64,000 nt of DNA from Pseudomonadota bacterium (GTDB taxonomy: Bacteria > Pseudomonadota > Gammaproteobacteria > Steroidobacterales > Steroidobacteraceae). Made by a program: the position numbers and the translations under genes. Under the pieces are notes generated by a model. It had not been told where the DNA came from. It did not search any database and worked only from the letters and a program-made list of their open reading frames with translations. The stretch lies in assembly GCA_016720075.1 (NCBI GenBank), contig JADJXW010000005.1, positions 124,001 to 188,000 of the forward strand, in the 5' to 3' direction. Below, in pieces: positions 43,282 through 52,336 of this stretch (within the stretch, counting starts at the first letter, position 1; each line of letters opens with the position of its first letter).

Positions 43282-43850
43282 CTGCGACCCGCTTCGATGC
43301 TGATCAGCAGCTTCACGTCCATCTTGAAGCCGAAGTTGGCGCCGAAATTCACGCCGAAGTCGGCGCGGTTGATCTGCGCCATGGCATCGGCGCCACAGGA
43401 TTCCTTCTTCGTCATCGGATTCGCCTTGCACATGAAGCTGTTGATCGAAAGCTTCACGGGCTTGGTGACGCCGTGCATGGTCAGCTCGCCCGTCACTTCG
43501 GTGGGCACATCGCCGTTCCACTTGGAGAACTTGCCCTTGTAGGTGGCGGTCGGGAATTTCGCCACATCGAACATGTCAGCGCTCATGGCATGCTCGTTCA
43601 TCTTGTCATGACCGAAATCCACCGAGCCCATCTGCACGGTGATCTCCATCTCGCCGGTCTTGGCGGCGCGGTCCAGCTTCACGGTGCCCGCGGTCGAATT
43701 GAACTTGCCCCGCCATAGCGACATGCCGCCCATGTGGTCGGCCTCGAAGGCCGGATAGGTATGCGCCGAATCGATGGTGTACGTGGCCGGCTCGGCCAGG
43801 GCCGAGCCCGCAGCCAGAACCGACGCCGCGATGAGTGCCTTGCGAATCAT
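43278..43850 (-). CDS. YceI-family periplasmic protein (first copy)
   Basis: Exported 190-residue lipocalin-like YceI protein with a signal peptide (IRKALIAASVLAAGSALA, cleavage near residue 19). YTIDSAHTYPAFEADHMGG is the family start, and GELTMHGVTKPVKL the core motif. YceI proteins bind isoprenoids in their barrel; their physiological role is unsettled. Overlaps the second YceI gene by four bases, so both are in an operon with cytochrome b561. Confidence 0.92.
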   Translation of the reverse strand: MIRKALIAASVLAAGSALAEPATYTIDSAHTYPAFEADHMGGMSLWRGKFNSTAGTVKLDRAAKTGEMEITVQMGSVDFGHDKMNEHAMSADMFDVAKFPTATYKGKFSKWNGDVPTEVTGELTMHGVTKPVKLSINSFMCKANPMTKKESCGADAMAQINRADFGVNFGANFGFKMDVKLLISIEAGRS

Positions 43851-44401
43851 TTCCTGTCTCCTGTCAGATGAAACTTGATGGTGACCTTGTCATCTACCAC
43901 GCCTTCCCACACCGGATCGCCGATGCCGAAGGCCTTGCGTGAAATGGTGAAACTGCCGTCGAACACGAAGCCGCCCTTCGCGCCGGCGCTGACCTTGACC
44001 GGAACGCTGAGGGTCTGCACGCGTCCCTTGAGCGTCAGCTGACCCGTGGCGGTGAACGCGCCGGCGGTTCCGGCCTTGACGGCCGTGGACTGGAACTTCG
44101 CCTTCGGGTACGTGGCCGAGTCGAACCAGGACTTCTTGCGCACTTCCTCGTTATAGCCCGGATCGCCGAAGTCGAAGCTCGCGGTCTCCACCTCGAACAT
44201 CGCGGTGGAGGCTTCGACCCTGGCGGCATCGTAGGCGATGCGGCCCGTGAACTTCGTGAAGGGATTTTCCACCTCCACGCCTTCCTGCCGGAAGGTGGCC
44301 GTCACGCTGTTGCCAGCGGCCGGACCAATAGTGAAATCGGCCGCGAGGGCGACGCCTGCCAGCAACAGGCCGGCGGCAAACAGGGTTCGGGGCTTGATCA
44401 T
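43847..44401 (-). CDS. YceI-family periplasmic protein (second copy)
   Basis: Second, divergent YceI protein of 184 residues with a signal peptide (MIKPRTLFAAGLLLAGVALA). Family motifs are looser: SVTATFRQEGVEVENPFTKFTGRI and GQLTLKGRVQTLSVPV. Low similarity to the neighbouring copy points to an old duplication or different ligands. Overlaps both neighbours by four bases. Confidence 0.88.
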   Translation of the reverse strand: MIKPRTLFAAGLLLAGVALAADFTIGPAAGNSVTATFRQEGVEVENPFTKFTGRIAYDAARVEASTAMFEVETASFDFGDPGYNEEVRKKSWFDSATYPKAKFQSTAVKAGTAGAFTATGQLTLKGRVQTLSVPVKVSAGAKGGFVFDGSFTISRKAFGIGDPVWEGVVDDKVTIKFHLTGDRK

Positions 44402-44961
44402 CGCGGGGTTCCTTGTCGCCGCCAGGCCAGCATGCGGCGCAGCGTATTGTCCTTGTGGAGGAAGTGATGCTGCAAGGCGGCCAGCACATGCAGCGCGACC
44501 AGCACCACCAGCACCGTGGCCAGCACCTCGTGCACCTCGTGCCAGCGTTCAGCCAGAGCCTTGTCGCGGCCCACCAGGTCCGGCAGCGGCAGCTTGCCCA
44601 GGTAAACCACGCGATAACCGGTGGCATTGGAGTAGATCCATCCCGAAACCGGCACGGCCAGCATCAGCACGTAGAGCAGCCCATGGCCCGCGTGCGCGAC
44701 CAATTGCTGCCAGCGAGGCATCTTTTCCAGCGGCGGCGCGCGGTGCGTGAGCCGCCAGACCAGGCGCAGCAGCGCCAGCGCCAGCACCGTGACGCCTACC
44801 CACTTGTGGTAGTTGTAGGTCTTCAGCCGCGCCGGCGAGATGGCCATCTCGGTCATCGTCCAGCCCATGAACACCGCGGCGAAGACCAGCGCGGCGATCA
44901 GCCAGTGCAGCGCCACGGCGGTACGCGTGTAGTGCTGCGGGGGGTTGGTGTTTTGCTCCAT
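44398..44961 (-). CDS. Cytochrome b561 family membrane protein
   Basis: Inner-membrane dihaem b cytochrome of 187 residues with four helices (about 20-40, 55-75, 95-115, 152-172). Haem-ligand histidines are in ALHWLIAAL, YHKWVGV, HAGHGLLY and EVHEVLA...ALHVLAAL. It passes electrons from the quinone pool to periplasmic acceptors. The start ATG 44961 (MEQNTNPPQHY) is chosen over an upstream in-frame ATG with no family sequence. First gene of the b561-YceI-YceI operon, a common grouping. Confidence 0.9.
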   Translation of the reverse strand: MEQNTNPPQHYTRTAVALHWLIAALVFAAVFMGWTMTEMAISPARLKTYNYHKWVGVTVLALALLRLVWRLTHRAPPLEKMPRWQQLVAHAGHGLLYVLMLAVPVSGWIYSNATGYRVVYLGKLPLPDLVGRDKALAERWHEVHEVLATVLVVLVALHVLAALQHHFLHKDNTLRRMLAWRRQGTPR

Positions 44962-44983
44962 GGGGCGCGAAGTCTTGCTGCAA

Positions 44984-45361
44984 TCAGCCCGGACTTGCAA
45001 CCGTGCCCCGGAACATGAACCAGGCGGCGGCCACCATGCACAGCGACGCCCAGAGGTAGTCCAGCTTAAGGGGGGTGCGCATGTAGAACACGGCGAAGGG
45101 CACGAACACGGCCAGCGTGATGATCTCCTGCAGGATCTTCAGCTGCGGCAGCGTCAGCGTCGTGTAGCCGATCCGGTTGGCCGGCACCTGCAGCAGGTAC
45201 TCGAACAGCGCGATGCCCCAGCTGGCCAGCGCCGCCACGATCCAGGTCCGGCCCGAGAGATTCCGCAGGTGCGCATACCAGGCGAAGGTCATGAAGACGT
45301 TGGAGAGGATCAGCAGCGCGGTGGCGACCAGCGCCGGCGGCAGGGAGGTGGTAAATGGCAT
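44984..45361 (-). CDS. DUF486 family membrane protein
   Basis: Small multidrug-transporter-like membrane protein of 125 residues with four helices. The conserved core FMTFAWYAHLRN, ALFEYLLQVPANRIGY and LQEIITLAVFVPFAVFYM is diagnostic for DUF486. No substrate is known. ATG at 45361 is preferred; the frame runs further upstream without homologous sequence. It lies 22 bases before cytochrome b561 on the same strand. Confidence 0.88.
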   Translation of the reverse strand: MPFTTSLPPALVATALLILSNVFMTFAWYAHLRNLSGRTWIVAALASWGIALFEYLLQVPANRIGYTTLTLPQLKILQEIITLAVFVPFAVFYMRTPLKLDYLWASLCMVAAAWFMFRGTVASPG

Positions 45362-45471
45362 CTGGTGAATGCTATCCGCAGCCCGCTCCGGCGCGCCCCT
45401 ATCCAGGGGCCCCTCCAGGTTCGCTTTGCGAATCAAGCCCGAAACGGAACCTGTGCCCCGGAAAACGCTCA

Positions 45472-45477
45472 TATATT
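45472..45477 (+). promoter_or_regulatory. Candidate -10 element before the DUF1592 cluster
   Basis: TATATT in an A/T-rich island (ATATATTATTTGG), 60 bases before the start codon. No good -35 hexamer. This is the only obvious promoter-like spot in the 175-base gap. Confidence 0.3.
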
Positions 45478-45536
45478 ATTTGGGGTTAGGTCCGTTCCCG
45501 GGCGGGCCAATTCCGGGCATGAGGGGAACCCGTCTG

Positions 45537-48026
45537 ATGGCATATCGCAGCGCACGTCTGGCATCGATCCTGGCTGGAACAGCAGCCCTGGCAGGCATAT
45601 CCGCCGGCCTAGCAGCCGAAGTTGGCGCCCCGCCCAAAACCGATGCCCACGCCAACTGGAAGCTCATCGAGGAAAACTGCTTCAAGTGCCATAACACCGA
45701 TGACTGGGCCGGCAGCGTCGCCTTCGACACGATGACCGTCGATTCCATCACCGATGAAGGCAAGGTCTGGGAAGCCACGATCAAGAAGCTCAAGGGCGGC
45801 CTGATGCCCCCGCCTGGCGAAAAGCCGCTGGACGCGGCGGCAACGGCCAGGCTCGCCTCCTGGCTTGAAACCACGCTCGACAAGGCGCAGTCCACGCCGT
45901 GGACCGGCCATGTGCCGCTGCGACGCCTGAATCGCCGCGAGTACACCAACGCGATCCGCGACCTGCGCGGCCTGCAGATCGAGGGCGCCACCTACCTGCC
46001 ACAGGATCCGCAGGAGGATGGCTTCGACACCTTCGCGCCGGCGCTGCAGATGACCCCGTCGTTCATGGACCAGGCGGTCACCTCCGCGCGCGCGCTGGCG
46101 CTGCTGGCCGTGGGCGACCCGAAGTCCGTGCCGCTGGAGACCACCTACGGCTACGTGCCCAACATGATCCTGTCGCTGGCCGCCAGGCCCAACGAGGGCT
46201 CGGGCACGCAGCGCAAATACATGGATGGCATGCCCTTCGGCACCCGCGGCGGCATGAGCGTCACGCATCACTTCCCGGCCGATGGCGAATACGTACTGTC
46301 CATCGGCGACATGGTGCTGGGCCGCACCGTGCCCAACATGGAATTCCAGAACACCATCATCGCGCTGCTCGATGGCAAGGAATTCTGGCGCACGCAACTG
46401 GGCGGCGAAGAGGAGCACAAGTCAGTCGACCAGCACCTTGACGACACCATCGCCAAGTTGAATGGGCGCCTGAAGGACATCCGCTTCAACGCCACCGCGG
46501 GCCAGCACACGATCTCCGTCACCTTCCTGCGCCGCAGCTACGCCGAGGACGATGCGCGCACGGTGCAGTACCAGGCCGGCGATGATCGCCGCTCCACGAA
46601 CCTGCTCGAAGGCGGCCAGCACCGCGTGCAGGCCGTGCATGCCTTCCAGGTCAAAGGCCCGGTGAAGATCACCGGCATGAGCGATTCGGCCAGCCGGCAG
46701 AAGGTATTCATCTGCAGGCCCGCCGCGGCCAGCGAGGAAGGCGCCTGCGCGCGCCGGATCGTCTCGAACCTGGCCACGCACGCGTTCCGCCGCCCGGTCA
46801 CGGACGAGGACCTCGCGCCGCTGATGCGCTTCTACGAGCGCGGCAGTCAGGTCGATGGCTTCGAAGGCGGCGTGCGTGAATCCATCGCGGCCATCCTCAC
46901 CAGCCCGCTGTTCCTGTATCGGGCGGAGGCCACCGCCGACACCGGCCCGCGCGCGCTCACGGACCTGGAACTGGCCTCGCGCCTGTCGTTCTTCATCTGG
47001 AGCAGCTTGCCGGACGACGAGCTGCTCGCGCTGGCCACGAAGGGCGAGCTGTCGAAGCCGGATGTGCTGAAGGCCCAGGTGCGCCGGATGATCCGCGATC
47101 CGCGCGGCATCTCGCTGACCCGCGATTTCGCATTCCAGTGGCTGAGCATCGCGAAGATGGACACCATCAGTCCGTCGCAGGCGCTGTTCAGCTATGCCAG
47201 TGGCGTGTACGACGTGCGCCCCTCGTTCAGGAAGGAACTCGAGCTGTTCGTCGACAGCATCCTGCGCGAGGACCGCAGCGTGGTCGACCTGCTCACCGCC
47301 GACCACACGTTCATCAACGAACAGGTCGCGATGGTCTATGGCCTGACCGACATCAAGGGCAATGGCTTCCGCCGCATCACGCTGAAGGATCCGAACCGCT
47401 TCGGCCTGCTGGGCAAGGGCGCCGTGCTGATGACCACGGCCAACCCGAACCGCACGGCGCCGGTGCTGCGCGGCGTGTGGATCATGGAGCGCCTGCTCGG
47501 CACGCCGCCCGCCACGCCGCCGCCCAATGTGCCCGACCTGAACGACGCGGTCGAAGGCACCAGGCCCACGACGGTTCGCGAAAAGACCGAGATCCATCGC
47601 CGCAACAAGGCCTGCGCGAGCTGCCATGCCGTGATGGATCCGCTGGGTTTCGCTCTCGAGAACTTCGACACGGTGGGCACCTTCCACCTGGTGGACCAGC
47701 AGTCGAAACAGCCGATCGATACCGCAGCCACGATGCCGGACGGCACACACCTGAAGGGCCCGGCCGACCTGCACCAGGCGCTGGCCGCGCGCAGCGACCA
47801 GCTGGTGCAGATCATGACCGAGAAGCTGCTGATGTACGCGGTGGGTCGCCACGTCGATTACCGCGACATGCCGGCCGTGCGCCAGATCGTGCGCGAGGCC
47901 AGGGCCTCCGACTACACGTTCGAGTCCATGGTGCTGGGCGTCGTCAAGAGCGATGCCTTCCGGCGGCGCGCGCCACCGGTGGCCGGGCCCGAAACCAAGA
48001 CCGCCCACGTTCAGACCGCTCCGTAA
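45537..48026 (+). CDS. Exported DUF1592-type protein with two haem c motifs
   Basis: Large secreted protein of 829 residues, the planctomycete-type arrangement of DUF1587, DUF1595, DUF1592, DUF1588 and DUF1585 in order. A signal peptide (SILAGTAALAGISAGLAA) precedes a CFKCH haem c motif at about 48-52; a second, CASCH, lies within DUF1588 at about 700. The motifs LRRLNRREYTNAIRDL and MDPLGFALENFD are typical. Members are predicted periplasmic oxidoreductases with no proven substrate. It heads a four-gene cluster; the next gene (DUF1552) is its usual partner. Confidence 0.85.
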   Translation: MAYRSARLASILAGTAALAGISAGLAAEVGAPPKTDAHANWKLIEENCFKCHNTDDWAGSVAFDTMTVDSITDEGKVWEATIKKLKGGLMPPPGEKPLDAAATARLASWLETTLDKAQSTPWTGHVPLRRLNRREYTNAIRDLRGLQIEGATYLPQDPQEDGFDTFAPALQMTPSFMDQAVTSARALALLAVGDPKSVPLETTYGYVPNMILSLAARPNEGSGTQRKYMDGMPFGTRGGMSVTHHFPADGEYVLSIGDMVLGRTVPNMEFQNTIIALLDGKEFWRTQLGGEEEHKSVDQHLDDTIAKLNGRLKDIRFNATAGQHTISVTFLRRSYAEDDARTVQYQAGDDRRSTNLLEGGQHRVQAVHAFQVKGPVKITGMSDSASRQKVFICRPAAASEEGACARRIVSNLATHAFRRPVTDEDLAPLMRFYERGSQVDGFEGGVRESIAAILTSPLFLYRAEATADTGPRALTDLELASRLSFFIWSSLPDDELLALATKGELSKPDVLKAQVRRMIRDPRGISLTRDFAFQWLSIAKMDTISPSQALFSYASGVYDVRPSFRKELELFVDSILREDRSVVDLLTADHTFINEQVAMVYGLTDIKGNGFRRITLKDPNRFGLLGKGAVLMTTANPNRTAPVLRGVWIMERLLGTPPATPPPNVPDLNDAVEGTRPTTVREKTEIHRRNKACASCHAVMDPLGFALENFDTVGTFHLVDQQSKQPIDTAATMPDGTHLKGPADLHQALAARSDQLVQIMTEKLLMYAVGRHVDYRDMPAVRQIVREARASDYTFESMVLGVVKSDAFRRRAPPVAGPETKTAHVQTAP

Positions 48027-48040
48027 GGCTGGAGACCATC

Positions 48041-49318
48041 ATGTTCATCACGAAGAAGCATCTTTCCCGCCGCACGGTACTGAAGGGAGCCGGAGCCGCC
48101 GTTTCGCTGCCGCTGCTCGACGCGATGATCCCAGCACACACCGCGCTGGCGAACACCGCCGCCGCCGTGAAACCGCGGTTGGGCTTCATCTACATTCCGC
48201 ATGGCGCCATCGAGAGGTTCTGGGTGCCACAGGGCAAGGGCAAGGACTTCCAGTTCTCGCGCATCCTCAAGCCCATGGAAGGCGTGCGGGACTACGTCAC
48301 CGTCGTCACCGGCCTGCGCAACAAGTCGGGCGAGCGGCAGAACCCGCCGCATGGCATCACCGAGCAGACCTGGCTCACCTGCCAGGATCCGCAAGGCTCG
48401 ACCTGGGGACCCGAGGCCGGCATCTCCATCGACCAGATGGCGGCCAAGCAGATCGGCCAGGACACGCCGCTGTCATCGCTTGAACTGTGCGCCGAACCCG
48501 GTGGCGCCACTTCGTATCGCGGTCCGAACCAGAGCCTTCCGCTGGAAGGCAATCCGCGCAAGGTGTTCTATTCCATGTTCGGACCCGGCGATTCGAACAC
48601 GGATCGCGTCGCGCGCCTGAAGGCCACCGACAGCCTGCTCGACTACGTGCTGGAATCCAGCCGGAGCCTGAACCGCCAGCTCGGCGCCGCCGACCGCGCG
48701 CTGGTCAGCGATTACCTGGAATCGGTGCGCGAAGTCGAAGGTCGCGTGCAGAAACTCATGGCCAAGGCCGACTCGCTGGGCGAACTTCCCGACGCGCCGC
48801 GTGGCACGCCGGACGACTTCACCGAACTGGTCGACGTGCAGTTCGAGATGATGCTGCTCGCCTTCCAGACCGGACAGACACGCATCGCCTCGCTGCGCAT
48901 GATCAAGGAAGCCTCGATGCGCACGTTCCCCACGGTGAACGTGGACGAGGCCTTCCACCCGCTGTCGCACCATGGCGAAGACCCTGACAAGCAGGAAAAG
49001 CTCGCCCGCGTGCAGACCTACCAGATCGAGCGCTTCGCGCGCTTTGCCAAGCGCATGACCAGCGTGAAGGAAGGCGACGGCAACATGCTCGACAATTCGA
49101 TCATCCTGTACGGATCGAACCTCGGCAATTCCGACCTGCACAACTGCAGCCAGCTGCCGGAACTGGTGCTGGGCAAGGGCGGCGGATTCAAGGGTGGCCA
49201 GCACATCGCCGCCCCCAAGGACACTCCTCACGCCAACCTGCTGCTCACCATCGCGCAGCGCGCGGGCGTCAAGGTCGAGAAGTTCGGCGACGCCACCGGC
49301 ACCTTCGGCGAGGCCTGA
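48041..49318 (+). CDS. Tat-exported DUF1552 protein
   Basis: Periplasmic protein of 425 residues with a twin-arginine signal (LSRRTVLKGAGAAVSLPLLDA). DUF1552 is distantly related to the sulfatase/alkaline-phosphatase fold DUF1501 proteins: RLGFIYIPHGAIERFWVP near the start and LYGSNLGNSDLHNCSQLPELVLGKGGG near the end. Tat export suggests folding or cofactor loading in the cytoplasm. Its genes nearly always sit beside DUF1592 genes. The stop overlaps the ankyrin gene start (TGATG). Confidence 0.86.
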   Translation: MFITKKHLSRRTVLKGAGAAVSLPLLDAMIPAHTALANTAAAVKPRLGFIYIPHGAIERFWVPQGKGKDFQFSRILKPMEGVRDYVTVVTGLRNKSGERQNPPHGITEQTWLTCQDPQGSTWGPEAGISIDQMAAKQIGQDTPLSSLELCAEPGGATSYRGPNQSLPLEGNPRKVFYSMFGPGDSNTDRVARLKATDSLLDYVLESSRSLNRQLGAADRALVSDYLESVREVEGRVQKLMAKADSLGELPDAPRGTPDDFTELVDVQFEMMLLAFQTGQTRIASLRMIKEASMRTFPTVNVDEAFHPLSHHGEDPDKQEKLARVQTYQIERFARFAKRMTSVKEGDGNMLDNSIILYGSNLGNSDLHNCSQLPELVLGKGGGFKGGQHIAAPKDTPHANLLLTIAQRAGVKVEKFGDATGTFGEA

Positions 49319-50982
49319 TGAACATGCGCAAGAGGGCCCACTGCCAGATGAAGATCGTGGCGGCAGCAGCCGCTGTCCTGTTGTCCGGCGCGTCGGGCTT
49401 TGCCGTGGCAGGCAGCGCGGATGAACCGCGCCGACCCGATGGCAGCACGCCGCTGCAATGGGCCGTGTTCAATGGCAACCTGGCCGAGGCCCAGCGCCTG
49501 CTGAAGCAGGGCGCGGATCCGCAGGTTCCCAACAACTACGGCGTGAACGCCTTGCTGCTGGCGGCGGACATCGCCGACACGGCGCTGATCCAGGCGCTGC
49601 TGAAGGCTGGCGCCGACGCCACCTCCGCCAACGCCGATGGCGAGACGGCGCTGCACCTGGTGGCCCGCAGCAGCAACGTCGAGGCCGCGAAGCTGCTGAT
49701 CAAGGCGGGCGTGAAGGTCGATGCCCGCGAAGCCTTCGGCGAACAGACACCGCTGATGTGGGCCTCGGCGCGACGCCAGCCGCAGATGATGGAACTGCTG
49801 ATCTCGCGCGGTGCCGACATCAACGCCAATGGCGCCGTGCGCGACTACCAGCGCGTGGCCACCTCCGAAAGCCGCGCCAAGTCCATGGACCGCGGCGGCT
49901 TCACGCCGCTGATGTATGCGGCCAAGGAGAATTGCCGCGAATGTGTCGAGGTACTGCTCAGGCACAAGGTCGACGTGGACAAGCCCGATCCTTCGCGCGT
50001 GGTGCCGGTTTCCATCGCGATGCTCAACGGCAACTGGGACATCGCCAGTCGCCTGATCGAGGCTGGCGCCGACGTTAACCAGTGGGACTGGTTCGGCCGC
50101 TCGCCGCTGCACGTGGCGATAGCCAACATGGGCAGCGCCGGCAGCCGCAACCCGCTGGATTCCGATGCCCCCAACAAGGCGACCGGCCGCGACGTGATCA
50201 GAATGCTCGTGGAGCGTGGCGCCAATCCGAACCAGCAGCTGTATTTCGGCGCCACCTTCGGCGCTTCGGCTGACCGCGGCCTTACGCCGTTCCTGGCCGC
50301 CGTCGGCACGGGCGACATCGAACTGGTGAAGCTGCTGCTGGCGCACGGCGCCAACGCACGGCTGGCCACGGCCGACGGGCGCGGCGCCATCAACATGGCC
50401 GTATCTCGCGCCGGTGGCCGGGGCCGTGGTGGGTTTGGCGCGCCCGGTGGCGCGCCGGGCGCGCCGCCGGGCGCAGCCCCGCCGGCCGCCGCTCCTTCGG
50501 CTGGAGGCGCCGCACCAGCAGGCACCGCTCCGCGTGGCGCGGCGGCTGCGGGCGCCGCCCGCCCTGCCCGACCAGCCAGTCCCGCGGTAGAGCTGGTGAA
50601 TCTGCTGGCCCAGTCCGGGGCCGATGTGACACTGATGGCCAAGCGGCATTTCCTGGCGCGTTCGCGTGGCGGCTCGGCGCTGCACTACGTGGTCCGCAAT
50701 GGCGGCGATCCGCAGCTCACGCAGGCGCTGCTCGACCTGGGCCTCGACATCAACGCCAAGGACGAGGACGGCCTGACCGCGCTCGACTACGCCATGGGCC
50801 GCGGCTATGTGCCCTTCCTGCAGATGCCAACGCCCGTCAACAAGCCGCTGGCGGACTCGCTGCGCAGGCTGGGCGCGAAGGTGGAGCTGGAAAAGACGCC
50901 CGAATGGCCCCCGCAGGGCCCTCCCATCGCCACCGCGGTGTATGACTCCGTTGTCTGGCCCGTTGATCCCGTAGGACCGTAA
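49318..50982 (+). CDS. Exported ankyrin-repeat protein with Ala/Pro/Gly linker
   Basis: Periplasmic protein of 554 residues. Signal peptide (MKIVAAAAAVLLSGASGFAVA), then about eight ankyrin repeats from residue 40 to 350 (for instance DGSTPLQWAVFNGNLAEAQRLL), a low-complexity linker (about 362-425) rich in Gly, Ala and Pro, and two further repeats (about 428-505). It may scaffold the two preceding exported proteins. ATG overlaps the upstream stop, and its stop overlaps the MBL gene start by one base. Confidence 0.82.
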   Translation: MNMRKRAHCQMKIVAAAAAVLLSGASGFAVAGSADEPRRPDGSTPLQWAVFNGNLAEAQRLLKQGADPQVPNNYGVNALLLAADIADTALIQALLKAGADATSANADGETALHLVARSSNVEAAKLLIKAGVKVDAREAFGEQTPLMWASARRQPQMMELLISRGADINANGAVRDYQRVATSESRAKSMDRGGFTPLMYAAKENCRECVEVLLRHKVDVDKPDPSRVVPVSIAMLNGNWDIASRLIEAGADVNQWDWFGRSPLHVAIANMGSAGSRNPLDSDAPNKATGRDVIRMLVERGANPNQQLYFGATFGASADRGLTPFLAAVGTGDIELVKLLLAHGANARLATADGRGAINMAVSRAGGRGRGGFGAPGGAPGAPPGAAPPAAAPSAGGAAPAGTAPRGAAAAGAARPARPASPAVELVNLLAQSGADVTLMAKRHFLARSRGGSALHYVVRNGGDPQLTQALLDLGLDINAKDEDGLTALDYAMGRGYVPFLQMPTPVNKPLADSLRRLGAKVELEKTPEWPPQGPPIATAVYDSVVWPVDPVGP

Positions 50983-51935
50983 TGACCTTCTCACGCAGAA
51001 CCTTCTTGCGCGGCAGCGCGCAGGCCATCGGGGCCGCCTCGCTGCTGGGCGCCCTGCCTCACGCCACCAATGCCGCGCTGGCCGCGGGCAAGGAGCGCAA
51101 GCCGCGGGTCGCCGCACGCGACATCCAGGTGAAGGACGTGGCGGGACTGGCCGTGCTGTCCGGCGCCGGCTGCAACGTCGTGGCACTGCCCGGCCCGGAT
51201 GGCGCGCTGATGATCGATGGCGGACTGGCGGAGAATTCAGCGGTGCTGCTTAAGGCACTGGCGGCAGCAACCCGAACCAGCCGCGTCGACACGCTGATCA
51301 ATACGCACTGGCATCCGGAGCAGACCGGCTCGAACGAGGCCGTCGGCAAGGCCGGTGGCACGCTGATCGCGCACGAGGTTTCGCGACTGGCGCTGACGCG
51401 CGCCGAGCAGTCACCGCTGTTCGAGGGCAGCTACGGTCCGCTGCCCGAGAAGGCGCGCCCGGCGAAAACCACCTACAACACCGGATCGCTGCAGTTTGCC
51501 GGCGAGCCGGTGGAATACCGCTATCTGCCCGCGGCGCACACCAACGGCGACCTGTTCATCCATTTCCCGCGGCGCAACGTGATCGTCGCCGGCGGTCCGG
51601 TGGCCGCCGACCACTGGCCGGTGATCGACTACCAGAACGGCGGCTTCATGCACGGCTTCCTGCGCTCCTACGAGATCCTCTCGGAAGTGGCGCACGCCGA
51701 TACCGTGATCATTCCCGCCAACGGCCCCACGCTCACCGGCGCGGACATCGCGAAGCAGAAGGACATGTACTTCGAGCTGTTCAGGATGTTCTGCGTGTCG
51801 TTCAACAAGGGTTACGGGCCGATGGATATCGTGGCCGAGCGTCCGCTCAAGGCTTTCGAGGCGCAGTACGGCGATCCGGCGCAGTTCCTGGAATACGCCT
51901 ACCGCAGCACGCAGCTGGCCACCATTCCGTTCTGA
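50982..51935 (+). CDS. Tat-exported metallo-beta-lactamase-fold protein with altered metal motif
   Basis: Periplasmic protein of 317 residues with a twin-arginine signal (FSRRTFLRGSAQAIG). The MBL-fold motif HxHxDH is changed to H-W-H-P-E-Q, in the context LINTHWHPEQTGSNE; the later LPAAHTNGD keeps one His. With the Asp and third His replaced, a standard dinuclear zinc site is unlikely. It may be inactive, single-metal or differently active. Last gene of the DUF1592-DUF1552-ankyrin cluster, then a cupin gene follows. Confidence 0.8.
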   Translation: MTFSRRTFLRGSAQAIGAASLLGALPHATNAALAAGKERKPRVAARDIQVKDVAGLAVLSGAGCNVVALPGPDGALMIDGGLAENSAVLLKALAAATRTSRVDTLINTHWHPEQTGSNEAVGKAGGTLIAHEVSRLALTRAEQSPLFEGSYGPLPEKARPAKTTYNTGSLQFAGEPVEYRYLPAAHTNGDLFIHFPRRNVIVAGGPVAADHWPVIDYQNGGFMHGFLRSYEILSEVAHADTVIIPANGPTLTGADIAKQKDMYFELFRMFCVSFNKGYGPMDIVAERPLKAFEAQYGDPAQFLEYAYRSTQLATIPF

Positions 51936-51955
51936 GTTGGGGCATGCTCGCGGGC

Positions 51956-52336
51956 ATGCCCACCCTTCAAGACACGTTTCTCTGGCTGCGGCCCGACAGC
52001 TCGGTCGAGCTGCTGGATGCCGAGGGTTTCTGGCCGCGCCTGATGAGCGGCCAGCTTGGCGCCTTTCGCAACGAGTACCTGGTCACCACTCTGCGGTTCA
52101 CGGAAAGCTGGGCGGGCTGGGAACAGCATCCCCTGGGAGAAGAGATCGTCTGCCTGCTGTCCGGCCATGTCACGCTGATCCAGGAGCGTGATGGCAGCGA
52201 GGTGCGCACGGAACTGACCCGCACCGGCGAGTTCGCGGTGAACCCGCTCGGCACCTGGCACACCGCCGACGTTCATTGCGAATCACTGGTGCTGTTCATC
52301 ACGGCCGGCGAAGGAACCCAGACGCGGCCGCGATGA
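51956..52336 (+). CDS. Cupin-domain protein
   Basis: Single-cupin protein of about 126 residues. A conserved barrel is seen in WEQHPLGEEIVCLLSGHVTLIQ (with H and E as metal ligands) and GEFAVNPLGTWHTADV (second His). ATG at 51956 is preferred (PTLQDTFLWL); ATG at 51944 would add four residues. The stop overlaps the glycosylase ATG. The substrate is unknown. Confidence 0.8.
   Translation: MPTLQDTFLWLRPDSSVELLDAEGFWPRLMSGQLGAFRNEYLVTTLRFTESWAGWEQHPLGEEIVCLLSGHVTLIQERDGSEVRTELTRTGEFAVNPLGTWHTADVHCESLVLFITAGEGTQTRPR

Noticed and set aside
47138..48040. Long in-frame extension upstream of the DUF1552 protein
   Set aside because: The extension overlaps the DUF1592 gene in another frame and is Arg/Pro-rich; the Tat signal begins at ATG 48041.
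50400..50590. CRISPR-like or tandem DNA repeat inside the ankyrin gene
   Set aside because: No regular spacer or repeat period; it is low-complexity Gly/Ala/Pro coding sequence.
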